From assembly GCA_045634005.1 (NCBI GenBank), contig JAZQZL010000029.1:1-54499 (forward strand): DNA of 54,499 nucleotides, written 5' to 3'. Positions 1-6,466 of the stretch are shown here, piece after piece. The DNA comes from Flemingiibacterium sp045634005 (GTDB taxonomy: Bacteria > Bacillota > Clostridia > Oscillospirales > CAG-272). The translations under genes were made by a program, and so were the position numbers. The notes under the pieces are model-generated. The model was not told where the DNA came from and searched no databases. It saw only the letters and a program-made list of their open reading frames with translations. The first letter of the stretch is position 1. Every line of letters begins with the position of its first letter.

Positions 1-80
1 ATGATGGAATGGCAGACGTGACGGACTCAAAATCCGTTGGTAGCAATACCGTGTGGGTTCAAGTCCCACTGCCGGCACCA
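1..80 (+). tRNA. tRNA-Leu (CAA), 5' end cut by the window edge
   Basis: The anticodon stem ACGGA/TCCGT encloses the loop CTCAAAA, giving anticodon CAA (leucine). A variable arm typical of class II tRNAs follows, then the T-arm GTGGG-TTCAAGT-CCCAC, the 3' acceptor strand TGCCGGC (70-76), discriminator A and an encoded CCA (78-80). The first six acceptor bases should lie just outside the window. The T-arm and 3' end recur further downstream (see the repeats at 737-972). Confidence 0.93.
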
Positions 81-118
81 AAAACGAAAGCAGTCCATTG
101 GACTGCTTTTTCGTTTTT
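80..118 (+). terminator. Terminator of tRNA-Leu
   Basis: A hairpin GCAGTCC-att-GGACTGC (90-96/100-106) is extended by A-rich and T-rich flanks that also pair and ends in a T-run. The CAGTCC/GGACTG stem resembles the central hairpin of the 83-base repeats further along. Confidence 0.85.
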
Positions 119-123
119 GGAAC

Positions 124-293
124 GATGTGTTCCGCAAGCGGAACGTGATGCGCACTTCGTGCGTGATGACGGCGTCGCCTTGTGATCTGCCCTTCGGGCG
201 TGTAAAGGAACACATCACATCACTTTGCGCCATCGGCGTAATACATCACTGTGCGGTAGCACAACATCACTTGCCCCTAAGGGCAAACATCAC
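124..293. repeat. Array of short hairpins with GTGATG / CATCAC linkers
   Basis: At least seven very short hairpins follow one another: GTTCCGC/GCGGAAC (129-144), CGCAC-ttc-GTGCG (151-163), GGCG/CGCC (171-179), GCCC-ttc-GGGC (189-199), CGCC-atc-GGCG (228-238), TGTGC/GCACA (250-263) and TTGCCC/GGGCAA (271-286). Linkers in the left half read GTGATG (145, 163, partial at 182) and those in the right half read CATCAC (213, 244, 265, 288). The array is therefore itself a large palindrome centred near 207, where GTGT faces ACAC. No coding frame explains it. The repeat lengths are unequal and the units are hairpins, so it is not a CRISPR array. Confidence 0.8.
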
Positions 294-295
294 TC

Positions 296-324
296 TTTAC
301 AAACTCCCAAATTTATGTTATAAT
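296..324 (+). promoter_or_regulatory. Promoter of the small membrane protein gene
   Basis: TTTACA (296-301) and TATAAT (319-324) are separated by 17 bases, 22 bases before the start codon at 347. The promoter begins directly after the hairpin array. Confidence 0.75.
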
Positions 325-346
325 ATAGGCGAAAGGCGGTGAGCAA

Positions 347-589
347 ATGAAAAAGAAAAATAACAGTAAAACAAGAGAAAATAACATTGTATTGTTTCTG
401 CAATTTTTTATAGTTCTCTTGTTCGGTTTTTGTCTTTGTAATGTTTGCCGCATCGCTATCAGTTGTATTTTTAATGGATTTGATTTGTTTTTTACTCAAG
501 TCATAGATTTGCCATATGTGCTTTATTTAATCTTATCCGTGATTCTTTCGGCAATTTGGATTTTTATAATACGCAGTAAGCTGAAGTAA
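347..589 (+). CDS. Small two-helix membrane protein, function unknown
   Basis: This encodes 80 residues with a lysine/asparagine-rich basic N-terminus (about 1-14), a first hydrophobic helix (about 15-38), a short loop, and a second helix (about 54-76) ending in basic residues. Two membrane spans with both ends inside are likely. A ribosome site (AAAGGCGGTGAG) precedes the ATG and a consensus promoter lies just upstream, so it is probably a real gene. It is AT-rich compared with neighbouring genes. It lies between the tRNA-Leu and a second tRNA-like 3' tail (620-645), so it may be cargo of the repeat array. I do not recognise the family. Confidence 0.6.
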   Translation: MKKKNNSKTRENNIVLFLQFFIVLLFGFCLCNVCRIAISCIFNGFDLFFTQVIDLPYVLYLILSVILSAIWIFIIRSKLK

Positions 590-617
590 TACGTTGTTAG
601 TATCATATAAAACTCAT

Positions 618-645
618 TAAGTTCAAATCCCGTAAGCACTCCCCC
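618..645 (+). repeat. tRNA-3'-end-like tail without a tRNA body
   Basis: The sequence GTTCAAATCCC followed by an acceptor-like stretch ending in CCCCCA looks like a T-loop and acceptor strand of a tRNA. The preceding bases do not form a T-stem or any tRNA body. A terminator hairpin follows shortly, as after the true tRNAs here. Confidence 0.5.
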
Positions 646-674
646 AAAAATATCTTTTTTATAGCCCTTACACC

Positions 675-720
675 AATAAAAGCCACACACAGGCTCGTCC
701 TGTGTGTGGCTTTTATTTTT
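675..720 (+). terminator. Strong hairpin with CTCGT loop
   Basis: A perfect 19-base-pair stem (675-693 against 699-717) encloses the loop CTCGT and ends in a T-run. The same pentaloop occurs in the second hairpin of the right-hand array (53627-53665). It may terminate transcription from the small gene at 347. Confidence 0.8.
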
Positions 721-736
721 TGTACGGCAATTGGAA

Positions 737-819
737 GGGACTTGAAGGCCGCGTGTAAGAAAACAGTCCGGTGGACTGTTTTCCCGCGGCACCGCTCCGT
801 CCGCAGACGGGCAAGTCCC
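737..819. repeat. 83-base cloverleaf-like element, copy A
   Basis: The outer stem is GGGACTTG (737-744) with CAAGTCCC (812-819). Inside are a stem GCCGCG/CGCGGC (748-753/785-790) capped by AAAACAGTCC-ggt-GGACTGTTTT (760-782), and a second arm CCGTC-cgca-GACGG (797-810). Compared with copies B and C, one inner pair is C-G instead of G-C and the hairpin base pair is A-T instead of G-C, so pairing is kept. The 3' end continues into CAAGTCCCACT, as in the tRNA-Leu T-arm. Confidence 0.85.
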
Positions 820-889
820 ACTTTGTTTGCACTTATAAAATTGGCTCGTCCTGTGTGTGTGGCTTTTATTTTTTGTACGGCAATCGGAA

Positions 890-972
890 GGGACTTGAAG
901 GGCGCGTGTTAAGAAACAGTCCGGTGGACTGTTTCTCCGCGCCACCGCTCCGTATGCTGTCGGGCAAGTCCC
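890..972. repeat. 83-base cloverleaf-like element, copy B
   Basis: It has the same length and architecture as copy A: outer stem GGGACTTG/CAAGTCCC, inner stem GGCGCG (901-906)/CGCGCC (938-943), hairpin AAACAGTCC-ggt-GGACTGTTT (914-934). The second arm is altered and keeps only CCG/CGG. It ends in CAAGTCCCACTGC, which equals 13 bases of the tRNA-Leu 3' region. Confidence 0.85.
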
Positions 973-1067
973 ACTGCAGCGAGGCAGACAAAACACCATT
1001 TTTTAATCAAATCTGTCACTCGGTAGTACCAGCCCTCTCACAATTTTCCGTATATTTCAAAAACACA

Positions 1068-1096
1068 TTGATTTTTCCGTTTCACGATGATATAAT
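1068..1096 (+). promoter_or_regulatory. Promoter of fumC
   Basis: TTGATT (1068-1073), a 17-base spacer and TATAAT (1091-1096) lie 36 bases before the fumC start. Confidence 0.8.
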
Positions 1097-1132
1097 AGTG
1101 GTATACAACTAACTCAAAAGAAAGGCAAATAT

Positions 1133-2509
1133 ATGAAGTACCGTATTGAGCACGACTCTATGGGAGAAATGAAGGTGCCCGCCGACAAGCTTTGGGCAGC
1201 ACAAACACAGCGGAGCCGTGAGAACTTTAATATAGGCGTCGGCATTGAAACTATGCCGCGCGAGATAATCCACGCATTTGGCATACTCAAAAAAGCGGCG
1301 GCGCTCGCCAATCACGACTTACAGCCCGAAAAGATGACGAAGGAAAAGCTCGACGCGATAAGTGCGTCCTGCGACGAGGTCATCGAGGGCAAGCTCTCTG
1401 AGCACTTTCCTCTCGTCGTATGGCAGACGGGCTCGGGAACACAGTCTAATATGAACGCGAACGAAGTCATCAAAAACCGTGCTAATCAGATTGCAGGCAC
1501 CGATCTTACTCACCCAAACGACGACGTCAATATGAGCCAATCCTCAAACGACACCTTCCCCACCGCGATGCATATCTCGGCGGTGATCGCTATCGAGGAC
1601 AGTCTTATTCCCGCTATAGAACAGCTCATCGCGACCTTCAAGCGCCTCGAGGCGGAAAACGAAGGTATCGTAAAATCCGGACGCACTCACCTTCAGGACG
1701 CGACTCCAATCAAATTCAGCCAAGAGATAAGCGGCTGGCGCTCGTCACTCGAGCGCGACGTAGAGCTGCTGCGCCTCGCCGTAAAGCCGCTGTACGAGCT
1801 TGCGCTCGGCGGCACGGCCGTCGGTACGGGACTAAACGCACCGGAGGGCTTTGACGTGCTCGTTGCCAAAAAGTGCGCCGAGCTTACGGGCAAGCCGTTT
1901 GTCACCGCGGAAAATAAATTCCACGCACTCACCTCGAAGGACGAGCTCGTATTCGCGCACGGCGCTATCAAGGCGACCGCCGCGGATATGATGAAGATCG
2001 CAAACGACGTACGTTGGCTCGCATCGGGTCCGCGCGACGGTCTTGGCGAGATATACATTCCCGAAAACGAGCCCGGATCGTCAATAATGCCCGGCAAGGT
2101 CAATCCCACGCAGTGTGAGGCTGTCACTATGGTAGCCGTGCAGGTAATGGGCAACGACGTCGCTATCGGTATGGCGGCATCGCAGGGCAACTTTGAGCTC
2201 AACGTATTTATGCCCGTCGCGGCGTACAATTTCCTGCAGTCCGCAAGACTGCTCTCCGAGGCGATAGTATCCTTCGACGAAAAGTGCGCGTCGGGTATCA
2301 CGGCAAACCGCGAGCGTATGCATCACAACCTTCACAACTCGCTTATGCTCGTGACTGCATTAAGCCCCTACATCGGCTACGAAAACGCGGCAAAGACCGC
2401 GAAAAAGGCGTACGAGGATAACGTTTCGCTGAAAGAGGCGTGTGTCGAGCTCGGATTTCTCACGGCAGAAAAATTCGACGAGGTGTTCCACCCCGAAGAA
2501 ATGTGCTGA
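1133..2509 (+). CDS. fumC: Class II fumarate hydratase
   Basis: This enzyme interconverts fumarate and L-malate in the cytoplasm without an iron-sulfur cluster. The 458-residue length is typical. The family signature GSSIMPGKVNP is present near residues 313-323 and supplies the catalytic serine loop. The substrate-binding segments TGSGTQSNMNANEV (about 97-110) and GRTHLQDATPI (about 181) are intact, including the conserved histidine. A ribosome site (AAGAAAGG) precedes the ATG. It is followed after 20 bases by the MATE exporter on the same strand with no terminator between, so the two may share a transcript. The aspartase family is close, but residues fit fumarase better. Confidence 0.96.
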   Translation: MKYRIEHDSMGEMKVPADKLWAAQTQRSRENFNIGVGIETMPREIIHAFGILKKAAALANHDLQPEKMTKEKLDAISASCDEVIEGKLSEHFPLVVWQTGSGTQSNMNANEVIKNRANQIAGTDLTHPNDDVNMSQSSNDTFPTAMHISAVIAIEDSLIPAIEQLIATFKRLEAENEGIVKSGRTHLQDATPIKFSQEISGWRSSLERDVELLRLAVKPLYELALGGTAVGTGLNAPEGFDVLVAKKCAELTGKPFVTAENKFHALTSKDELVFAHGAIKATAADMMKIANDVRWLASGPRDGLGEIYIPENEPGSSIMPGKVNPTQCEAVTMVAVQVMGNDVAIGMAASQGNFELNVFMPVAAYNFLQSARLLSEAIVSFDEKCASGITANRERMHHNLHNSLMLVTALSPYIGYENAAKTAKKAYEDNVSLKEACVELGFLTAEKFDEVFHPEEMC

Positions 2510-2529
2510 TTTTATAAGGAGATACCAAA

Positions 2530-3969
2530 ATGAGCCAAGCCCTAAAGAAGCCGCGCGCTTCAAATAAAGTAAATATGTGCGAGGGCAAAATAATGCCCCA
2601 TCTCATCCGCTTTGCAATACCGCTTATGGTAACGGGCGTGCTGCAGGTGCTTTTCAACGCGGCTGACATAGTTGTCGTCGGCAAATACGCCGCCGATTCC
2701 GAGCTTTCACTCGCGGCTGTCGGTGCGACGACCTCGCTCGTTACGCTTATAGTAAATCTTTTTATCGGACTTTCTATAGGCACCAACGTTCTGTGCGCAC
2801 GATTCTTCGGTGCCAAAGAATACGACGACCTTTCCAAAACCGTGCATACGTCTATGTTTGTGAGCGTATTAATGGGCATCGGTTTAACCCTGTTCGGATT
2901 TTTCGGCGCAGACCTCTTCCCCCTTATTATGAGTGTCCCCGAAAACGTCGTGCCGCTCTCAACGCTTTATATCAGAATATATTTTCTCGGTATGATACCT
3001 ATGCTTGTGTATAACTTCGCCGCGGCGATACTCCGCTCGGTTGGTGATACCAAGCGACCGATGTACTTCCTGACGCTTGCAGGCGTAGTAAACGTACTTT
3101 TAAATTTACTTCTCGTTATCGTATTTCATCTTGACGTTGCCGGCGTTGCTATCGCAACTGTCGTAGCACAAACCATTTCTGCGGTGCTTACCGTACACTG
3201 CCTTTTCCGTGATGAAGGCGCGATAAAGCTCTGTATGAGCAAGCTTAAGTGCTCGGAGCGCCATCTTGCGCAGATCATCAGGATCGGACTTCCCGCCGCA
3301 CTTCAAAGCACTATGTTCTCGATAGCGAACGTAATAATCCAGACCTCGCTCAACGCACTCGACATAGATATGTATCTTTCGGGCGAGATCTTAAAGCAGG
3401 GCGTTCTCGTGGCGGCGTGCAGCGCATCAACAAGCGTGGAATCGCTTGTCTTCACCGCAATGGATTCCGTTTATCAGGCGCTCGTTTCCTTCACAAGCCA
3501 AAACTTCGGCGTACGTAACTACGAGCGTATCAAAAAAGCACAGGCGCGTGGCTTTATTTTACTGACAATAATAGGTGCCGTGCTTTGCTCGATGTGCTAT
3601 CTCTTCCCCGAGCAGCTTATCGGTATTTACGTTGACAAGGAAACCTCACTGCAAACCATACAGTACGGAGCAGAGCGTCTTCAGCTTGTAGGCGGCACGT
3701 GCTTCCTAATCGGATTTGCCAATGTTTTCGTTGCCGGAATGCGCGGTATGGGTTATTCAATGATACCCATGCTTTTATCCGTTGTATTTACGTGTGCGTC
3801 AAGACTTTTGTGGATAGCGACAGCGTTTCAGTACAGCCGAACGGTGTTCACGCTCTATATGGTTTACCCCGTTTCCTACATTTTGACGGTTGCCGCACAG
3901 GCGATAGCGTTCTTTATCGTAATTCGTTTGGCAGTAAAAAAATATCCGCCATACCCTAACGAGCTATAA
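2530..3969 (+). CDS. MATE family multidrug/cation antiporter
   Basis: This is a 479-residue polytopic membrane protein with about 12 hydrophobic segments arranged as two related halves, as in MATE exporters (NorM/DinF type). The early motif PLMVTGVLQVLFNAADIVVVG and the later repeat around residues 245-270 fit the family. Such proteins expel drugs or metabolites in exchange for Na+ or H+. A clear AAGGAG ribosome site precedes the ATG, and a terminator follows directly. The substrate cannot be told from sequence. Confidence 0.93.
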   Translation: MSQALKKPRASNKVNMCEGKIMPHLIRFAIPLMVTGVLQVLFNAADIVVVGKYAADSELSLAAVGATTSLVTLIVNLFIGLSIGTNVLCARFFGAKEYDDLSKTVHTSMFVSVLMGIGLTLFGFFGADLFPLIMSVPENVVPLSTLYIRIYFLGMIPMLVYNFAAAILRSVGDTKRPMYFLTLAGVVNVLLNLLLVIVFHLDVAGVAIATVVAQTISAVLTVHCLFRDEGAIKLCMSKLKCSERHLAQIIRIGLPAALQSTMFSIANVIIQTSLNALDIDMYLSGEILKQGVLVAACSASTSVESLVFTAMDSVYQALVSFTSQNFGVRNYERIKKAQARGFILLTIIGAVLCSMCYLFPEQLIGIYVDKETSLQTIQYGAERLQLVGGTCFLIGFANVFVAGMRGMGYSMIPMLLSVVFTCASRLLWIATAFQYSRTVFTLYMVYPVSYILTVAAQAIAFFIVIRLAVKKYPPYPNEL

Positions 3970-3995
3970 AAAAGGAGCCGTACGGCTCCTTTTTT
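3968..3995. terminator. Bidirectional terminator between the MATE gene and the Cys-rich gene
   Basis: The stem AAAAAAGGAGCC / GGCTCCTTTTTT has A- and T-runs on both sides and sits between two convergent genes. Confidence 0.9.
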
Positions 3996-3999
3996 GCGC

Positions 4000-4869
4000 T
4001 TACTTTTTGTTGCAGCCACAGCCGCCCTCAACGTCACGCGCCGCGCCGATACAGCCGCAGCCGCTTGTGTGAGGTACACTTCTGCCGGGTGCGAACTCAT
4101 CTATCGGGAACGCCATACGGCGGAACGCATCGCAAGGCGAGCCGGTATCCGCAGGCGCACATTCCTTATCGGGCACGCTGAACTCGAGCGCGTTCACGAG
4201 ATACTGCTCGGGACGCTCTATGCGGATAACCGAGAAAAAGCCGAGCGACACTGCAAGATAACGGCTCCCTTCGTCCCAAAGCTCACCTACTGCGTTTGTA
4301 ACCGCCGTAGGAATATCCGCGCACGAGCAGCAGCAGTTGCAGCAGCACGCGGAAGGCTCAAGCACTCTCGTGCCGAGAACCACGGGATCGACGGTTTCCA
4401 CAACCGCAACGGGCAAATTGTTACCCCTCTCCCCGGTACAGGGAACAGAGCAGAAGCTGTCCGTCGCCGCGTTCGAGCGGAATACGTGTACGCTTCCCTC
4501 GCCGCCGTAAAGCACGACGGATTTTTCAACTGCAGCAATACCGCCAAAGCACTGACTCTTACCGGGACAAATGCACGCCTCAAGCTCAAGCTTTACGTAA
4601 AAACGTACCGTTACACGGTAAAAGCCGCGCGAGAGCTGTACCGGCTCGACACTTATAGCGGAGGAGCATATTTCCGCGGATTTGGTGCGCACCTGCGAGG
4701 TATGTTCGACGATGCTCTGACCGAGCTCATCAAGGAATACACGCGTATTCTCAAAGCAATCGCGGTCGCGGCAGGAATCGAACACCTGGTAGGTGTCGAT
4801 CACGACACCGCACCCGTTCGTGCCTATACCTCTCTCACGGGAAAAGCACCCGTTTCTGTTGTCAGACAT
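4000..4869 (-). CDS. Cysteine-rich protein of unknown function
   Basis: The protein has 289 residues. Its N-terminal part resembles a widespread hypothetical family of spore-forming Clostridia, recognised by the segment VFDSCRDRDCFENTRVFL and the later RGFYRVTVRFYVKLELE. Function is not established; a spore-envelope role is my guess. Cysteines are dense, with a cluster CCCNCCCSC in the middle and a C-terminal GCGC...GCGC tail, suggesting metal binding or disulfide cross-linking. A GTG four codons upstream is in frame but forms part of the ribosome site AAAGGTGG, so the ATG at 4869 is the better start. A long open frame on the opposite strand over the same region is a codon-bias shadow. Confidence 0.75.
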   Translation of the reverse strand: MSDNRNGCFSRERGIGTNGCGVVIDTYQVFDSCRDRDCFENTRVFLDELGQSIVEHTSQVRTKSAEICSSAISVEPVQLSRGFYRVTVRFYVKLELEACICPGKSQCFGGIAAVEKSVVLYGGEGSVHVFRSNAATDSFCSVPCTGERGNNLPVAVVETVDPVVLGTRVLEPSACCCNCCCSCADIPTAVTNAVGELWDEGSRYLAVSLGFFSVIRIERPEQYLVNALEFSVPDKECAPADTGSPCDAFRRMAFPIDEFAPGRSVPHTSGCGCIGAARDVEGGCGCNKK

Positions 4870-4967
4870 ATATAAAACCACCTTTATTTAATCTTTATTG
4901 TCATGCCTATGGACACGGCTTTACTCCGCATCCTCATTGACAAGATATGCGTGGCTCGGTGTTTGTG

Positions 4968-5546
4968 TTACGGTGAGTAGCGTACGCGTGTATTCTCAAG
5001 CTTGCTTCGCACCCTTGACCATATTTCCTGTGCATCGGGACAGCTCTCAATGTACGTTCGCATACGCTCGTTAAGTCCGCATACGCGGCACACCACGTCA
5101 ACGCTCGGCTCGTGCGGCGGTCTAAACTCGGCGGGCTTTGGCAGGATGCCGAGATATTCGCATCCGTCGATACGCCGCCCGTTGCGGCGAAACTCAAGCA
5201 AGAGATACTCTCCCGTTCCCGTGCCGCTTGAGCCTTGTATTCCGATGACCTCGCCCTTTTTCACATAGTCGCCCTCGTTTACGTATCTCGTCGCAAGTCT
5301 TGCGTAGGTTACTGTGGCACCGTTGTTCCCCGAAAGCGTAACAAGTGTTCCCAGTCTGTGCTCGCGGGAATGGATATCCGTGTTTCGCCCCGCCCTTAAA
5401 ACAATTCCGTCCTCAAGTGCGACGATCTCCTTATCCGAGCCGTATACGGAAGGAAGCCCTTCAAAGCAAAGTGCTCCGCGAGTTTGCTTCTTTCCGCTTA
5501 TGCGTATCTCCGATAGCACAAAATGTTGTGATTTATAAAGCTGCAT
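4968..5546 (-). CDS. Degenerate M23 (lysostaphin-fold) domain protein
   Basis: The 192 residues include a recognisable M23/LytM-like beta fold at about 60-125 (pattern GTLVTLSGNNGATVTYARL, then VKKGEVIGIQGSSGTGTGEYLLLEFR). In active enzymes the second part reads YAHL and HLHFE. Here the histidines are replaced (YARL, YLLLE), so zinc binding and peptidase activity are probably lost. There is no signal peptide. A CxxC occurs near residue 155. The gene follows the small HTH gene on the same strand after 14 bases, with ribosome site CGGAGGAAT, so both are probably one transcript under the operator at 5814. It may act as a binding or regulatory module. Confidence 0.7.
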   Translation of the reverse strand: MQLYKSQHFVLSEIRISGKKQTRGALCFEGLPSVYGSDKEIVALEDGIVLRAGRNTDIHSREHRLGTLVTLSGNNGATVTYARLATRYVNEGDYVKKGEVIGIQGSSGTGTGEYLLLEFRRNGRRIDGCEYLGILPKPAEFRPPHEPSVDVVCRVCGLNERMRTYIESCPDAQEIWSRVRSKLENTRVRYSP

Positions 5547-5560
5547 TTTTATTCCTCCGA

Positions 5561-5800
5561 TTAGTTTAGATTTTCTGAACTCATTGCGTTAAAAAAACAG
5601 CGCTCAAATTCCCGACAGTCAAGTCGCAAAGCTCTCGCGATGGCAAGCATCTCCGAATACCGAAACTCGTCCCTTCCCATAAGGAGCATTGAAAGTCTAC
5701 CCTCACTGACTCCCATTGCCGACGCAAGCTCTGCCCTATCAAAGCTTGAATCTATCAGCCTTCTTAAATGTGCCCTGTCTACCGTCTTTGTGCGCGCCAT
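5561..5800 (-). CDS. Small Cro/repressor-like HTH protein
   Basis: The 79-residue protein carries a helix-turn-helix at about 20-60 (DRAELASAMGVSEGRLSMLL, then a third helix around MLAIARAL). It is transcribed away from the ImmR/ImmA-like pair, in the geometry of a phage repressor/cro switch. The start has an AAGGAG site. A TTGACA-17-TATAAT promoter and a palindromic operator lie directly upstream. Confidence 0.75.
   Translation of the reverse strand: MARTKTVDRAHLRRLIDSSFDRAELASAMGVSEGRLSMLLMGRDEFRYSEMLAIARALRLDCREFERCFFNAMSSENLN
5564..5580. promoter_or_regulatory. Possible third operator half-match
   Basis: On the minus strand this reads GTTCAGAA-A-ATCTAAAC, which matches the left half of the operator at 5814 and most of the right half. 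It overlaps the last codons of the HTH gene and lies just before the M23-like gene. It may be chance. Confidence 0.3.
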
Positions 5801-5813
5801 TATCTCGCTCCTT

Positions 5814-5830
5814 GTTCAGAATTTCTGAAC
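5814..5830. promoter_or_regulatory. Operator O1, perfect 17-base palindrome
   Basis: GTTCAGAA-T-TTCTGAAC is a perfect palindrome. It covers the expected transcription start of the leftward promoter, so a bound repressor would block that promoter. Confidence 0.75.
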
Positions 5831-5832
5831 TA

Positions 5833-5861
5833 ATTATAGCATTACACCTTATCCGTGTCAA
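5833..5861 (-). promoter_or_regulatory. Leftward promoter of the switch
   Basis: On the minus strand TTGACA (5861-5856) and TATAAT (5838-5833) are separated by 17 bases. It drives the small HTH gene and the M23-like gene. Confidence 0.85.
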
Positions 5862-5911
5862 GACCTGTGCAGATTTTTCGATGATTTTAGCACTTTTTTT
5901 GTAGATTGACC

Positions 5912-5940
5912 TTGATTTTTTCTAATAGATTGGGTATAAT
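5912..5940 (+). promoter_or_regulatory. Rightward promoter of the switch
   Basis: TTGATT (5912-5917), a 17-base spacer and TATAAT (5935-5940) face the HTH/protease pair. Confidence 0.8.
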
Positions 5941-5954
5941 ATAGGTGCAGACAA

Positions 5955-5971
5955 GTTCACAAATTCTGAAC
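5955..5971. promoter_or_regulatory. Operator O2
   Basis: GTTCACAA-A-TTCTGAAC differs from O1 by one base in the left half. It lies just after the expected start of the rightward transcript. Confidence 0.7.
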
Positions 5972-6005
5972 TCAATGCAATTACACACAGAAAGCGAGAG
6001 CCGTA

Positions 6006-6464
6006 ATGTCAGTTTTCAGCGAGCGTTTAAGATCCACAATGAAAAAAAACGGTATCACTCAAGCCCAGCTCTCCTCCCTCACACACATACCCAAATCGGC
6101 AATAAGCCAATATTTAAGCGATAAGTTCAAGCCACGCCAGACGCGTATCGGCGTAATCAGCAGCGCGCTCGGTGTAAACCCTGCGTGGCTGTGCGGCTAC
6201 GACGAGTTAGAGGGCATTACGATTGCTACGAAAAAGGTATCTCTCTCCGAGCGCGAGCGCGCTATTATAAACGCATACCGCACATCTCCCGACTTCAAAA
6301 AACGAATTGACAAGGAGTTCGCCTTTTTCGCAAACGAGGGTATCTTCGATGTCTTCCGCGCAGCAAAATCCGAAGACGGCACCGTCGCTCCGACAAAGGA
6401 AGAAATAACCGTTGCAAGGCTATCGCGCCTTGCTAATGCGCCGCAAACTACCGAGGATCTGTAA
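6006..6464 (+). CDS. XRE-family HTH repressor, ImmR-like
   Basis: The protein has 152 residues with an N-terminal HTH_3 domain (about 5-62; GITQAQLSSLTHIPKSAISQYL is the helix-turn-helix). The C-terminal part is a predicted helical oligomerisation or regulatory region. It is followed after two bases by an ImmA/IrrE-type metallopeptidase. In ICEBs1 and phi105-like elements, such a pair consists of a repressor and the protease that destroys it. The two palindromic operators upstream are its likely targets. No integrase or structural phage genes lie nearby, so the switch may be a remnant or domesticated. Confidence 0.85.
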   Translation: MSVFSERLRSTMKKNGITQAQLSSLTHIPKSAISQYLSDKFKPRQTRIGVISSALGVNPAWLCGYDELEGITIATKKVSLSERERAIINAYRTSPDFKKRIDKEFAFFANEGIFDVFRAAKSEDGTVAPTKEEITVARLSRLANAPQTTEDL

Positions 6465-6466
6465 TA

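Larger units (their letters stand above)
692..972 (+). repeat. Tandem duplication of hairpin arm plus 83-base element
   Basis: The stretch from the CTCGT loop through the 83-base element (692-819) is repeated at 843-972, with an offset of 151-153 bases. In the second copy the left arm of the hairpin is lost, so only the right half (from GGCTCGTCC) remains. Confidence 0.8.

Noticed and set aside
124..293. CRISPR array
   Set aside because: Units are short hairpins of unequal length with 5-6-base linkers that invert half way. There are no repeats of 25-40 bases, no spacers and no cas genes.
523..1112. Overlapping open frames of 68-158 residues on both strands
   Set aside because: They run through the structured repeats, lack ribosome sites and repeat the same peptide (e.g. 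VDCFSAPPLR) wherever the 83-base element occurs. They are products of the repeat.
4000..4875. 293-residue open frame on the plus strand
   Set aside because: It mirrors the cysteine-rich gene; the composition (Arg/Ala-rich, no recognisable motif) and missing ribosome site mark it as a shadow.
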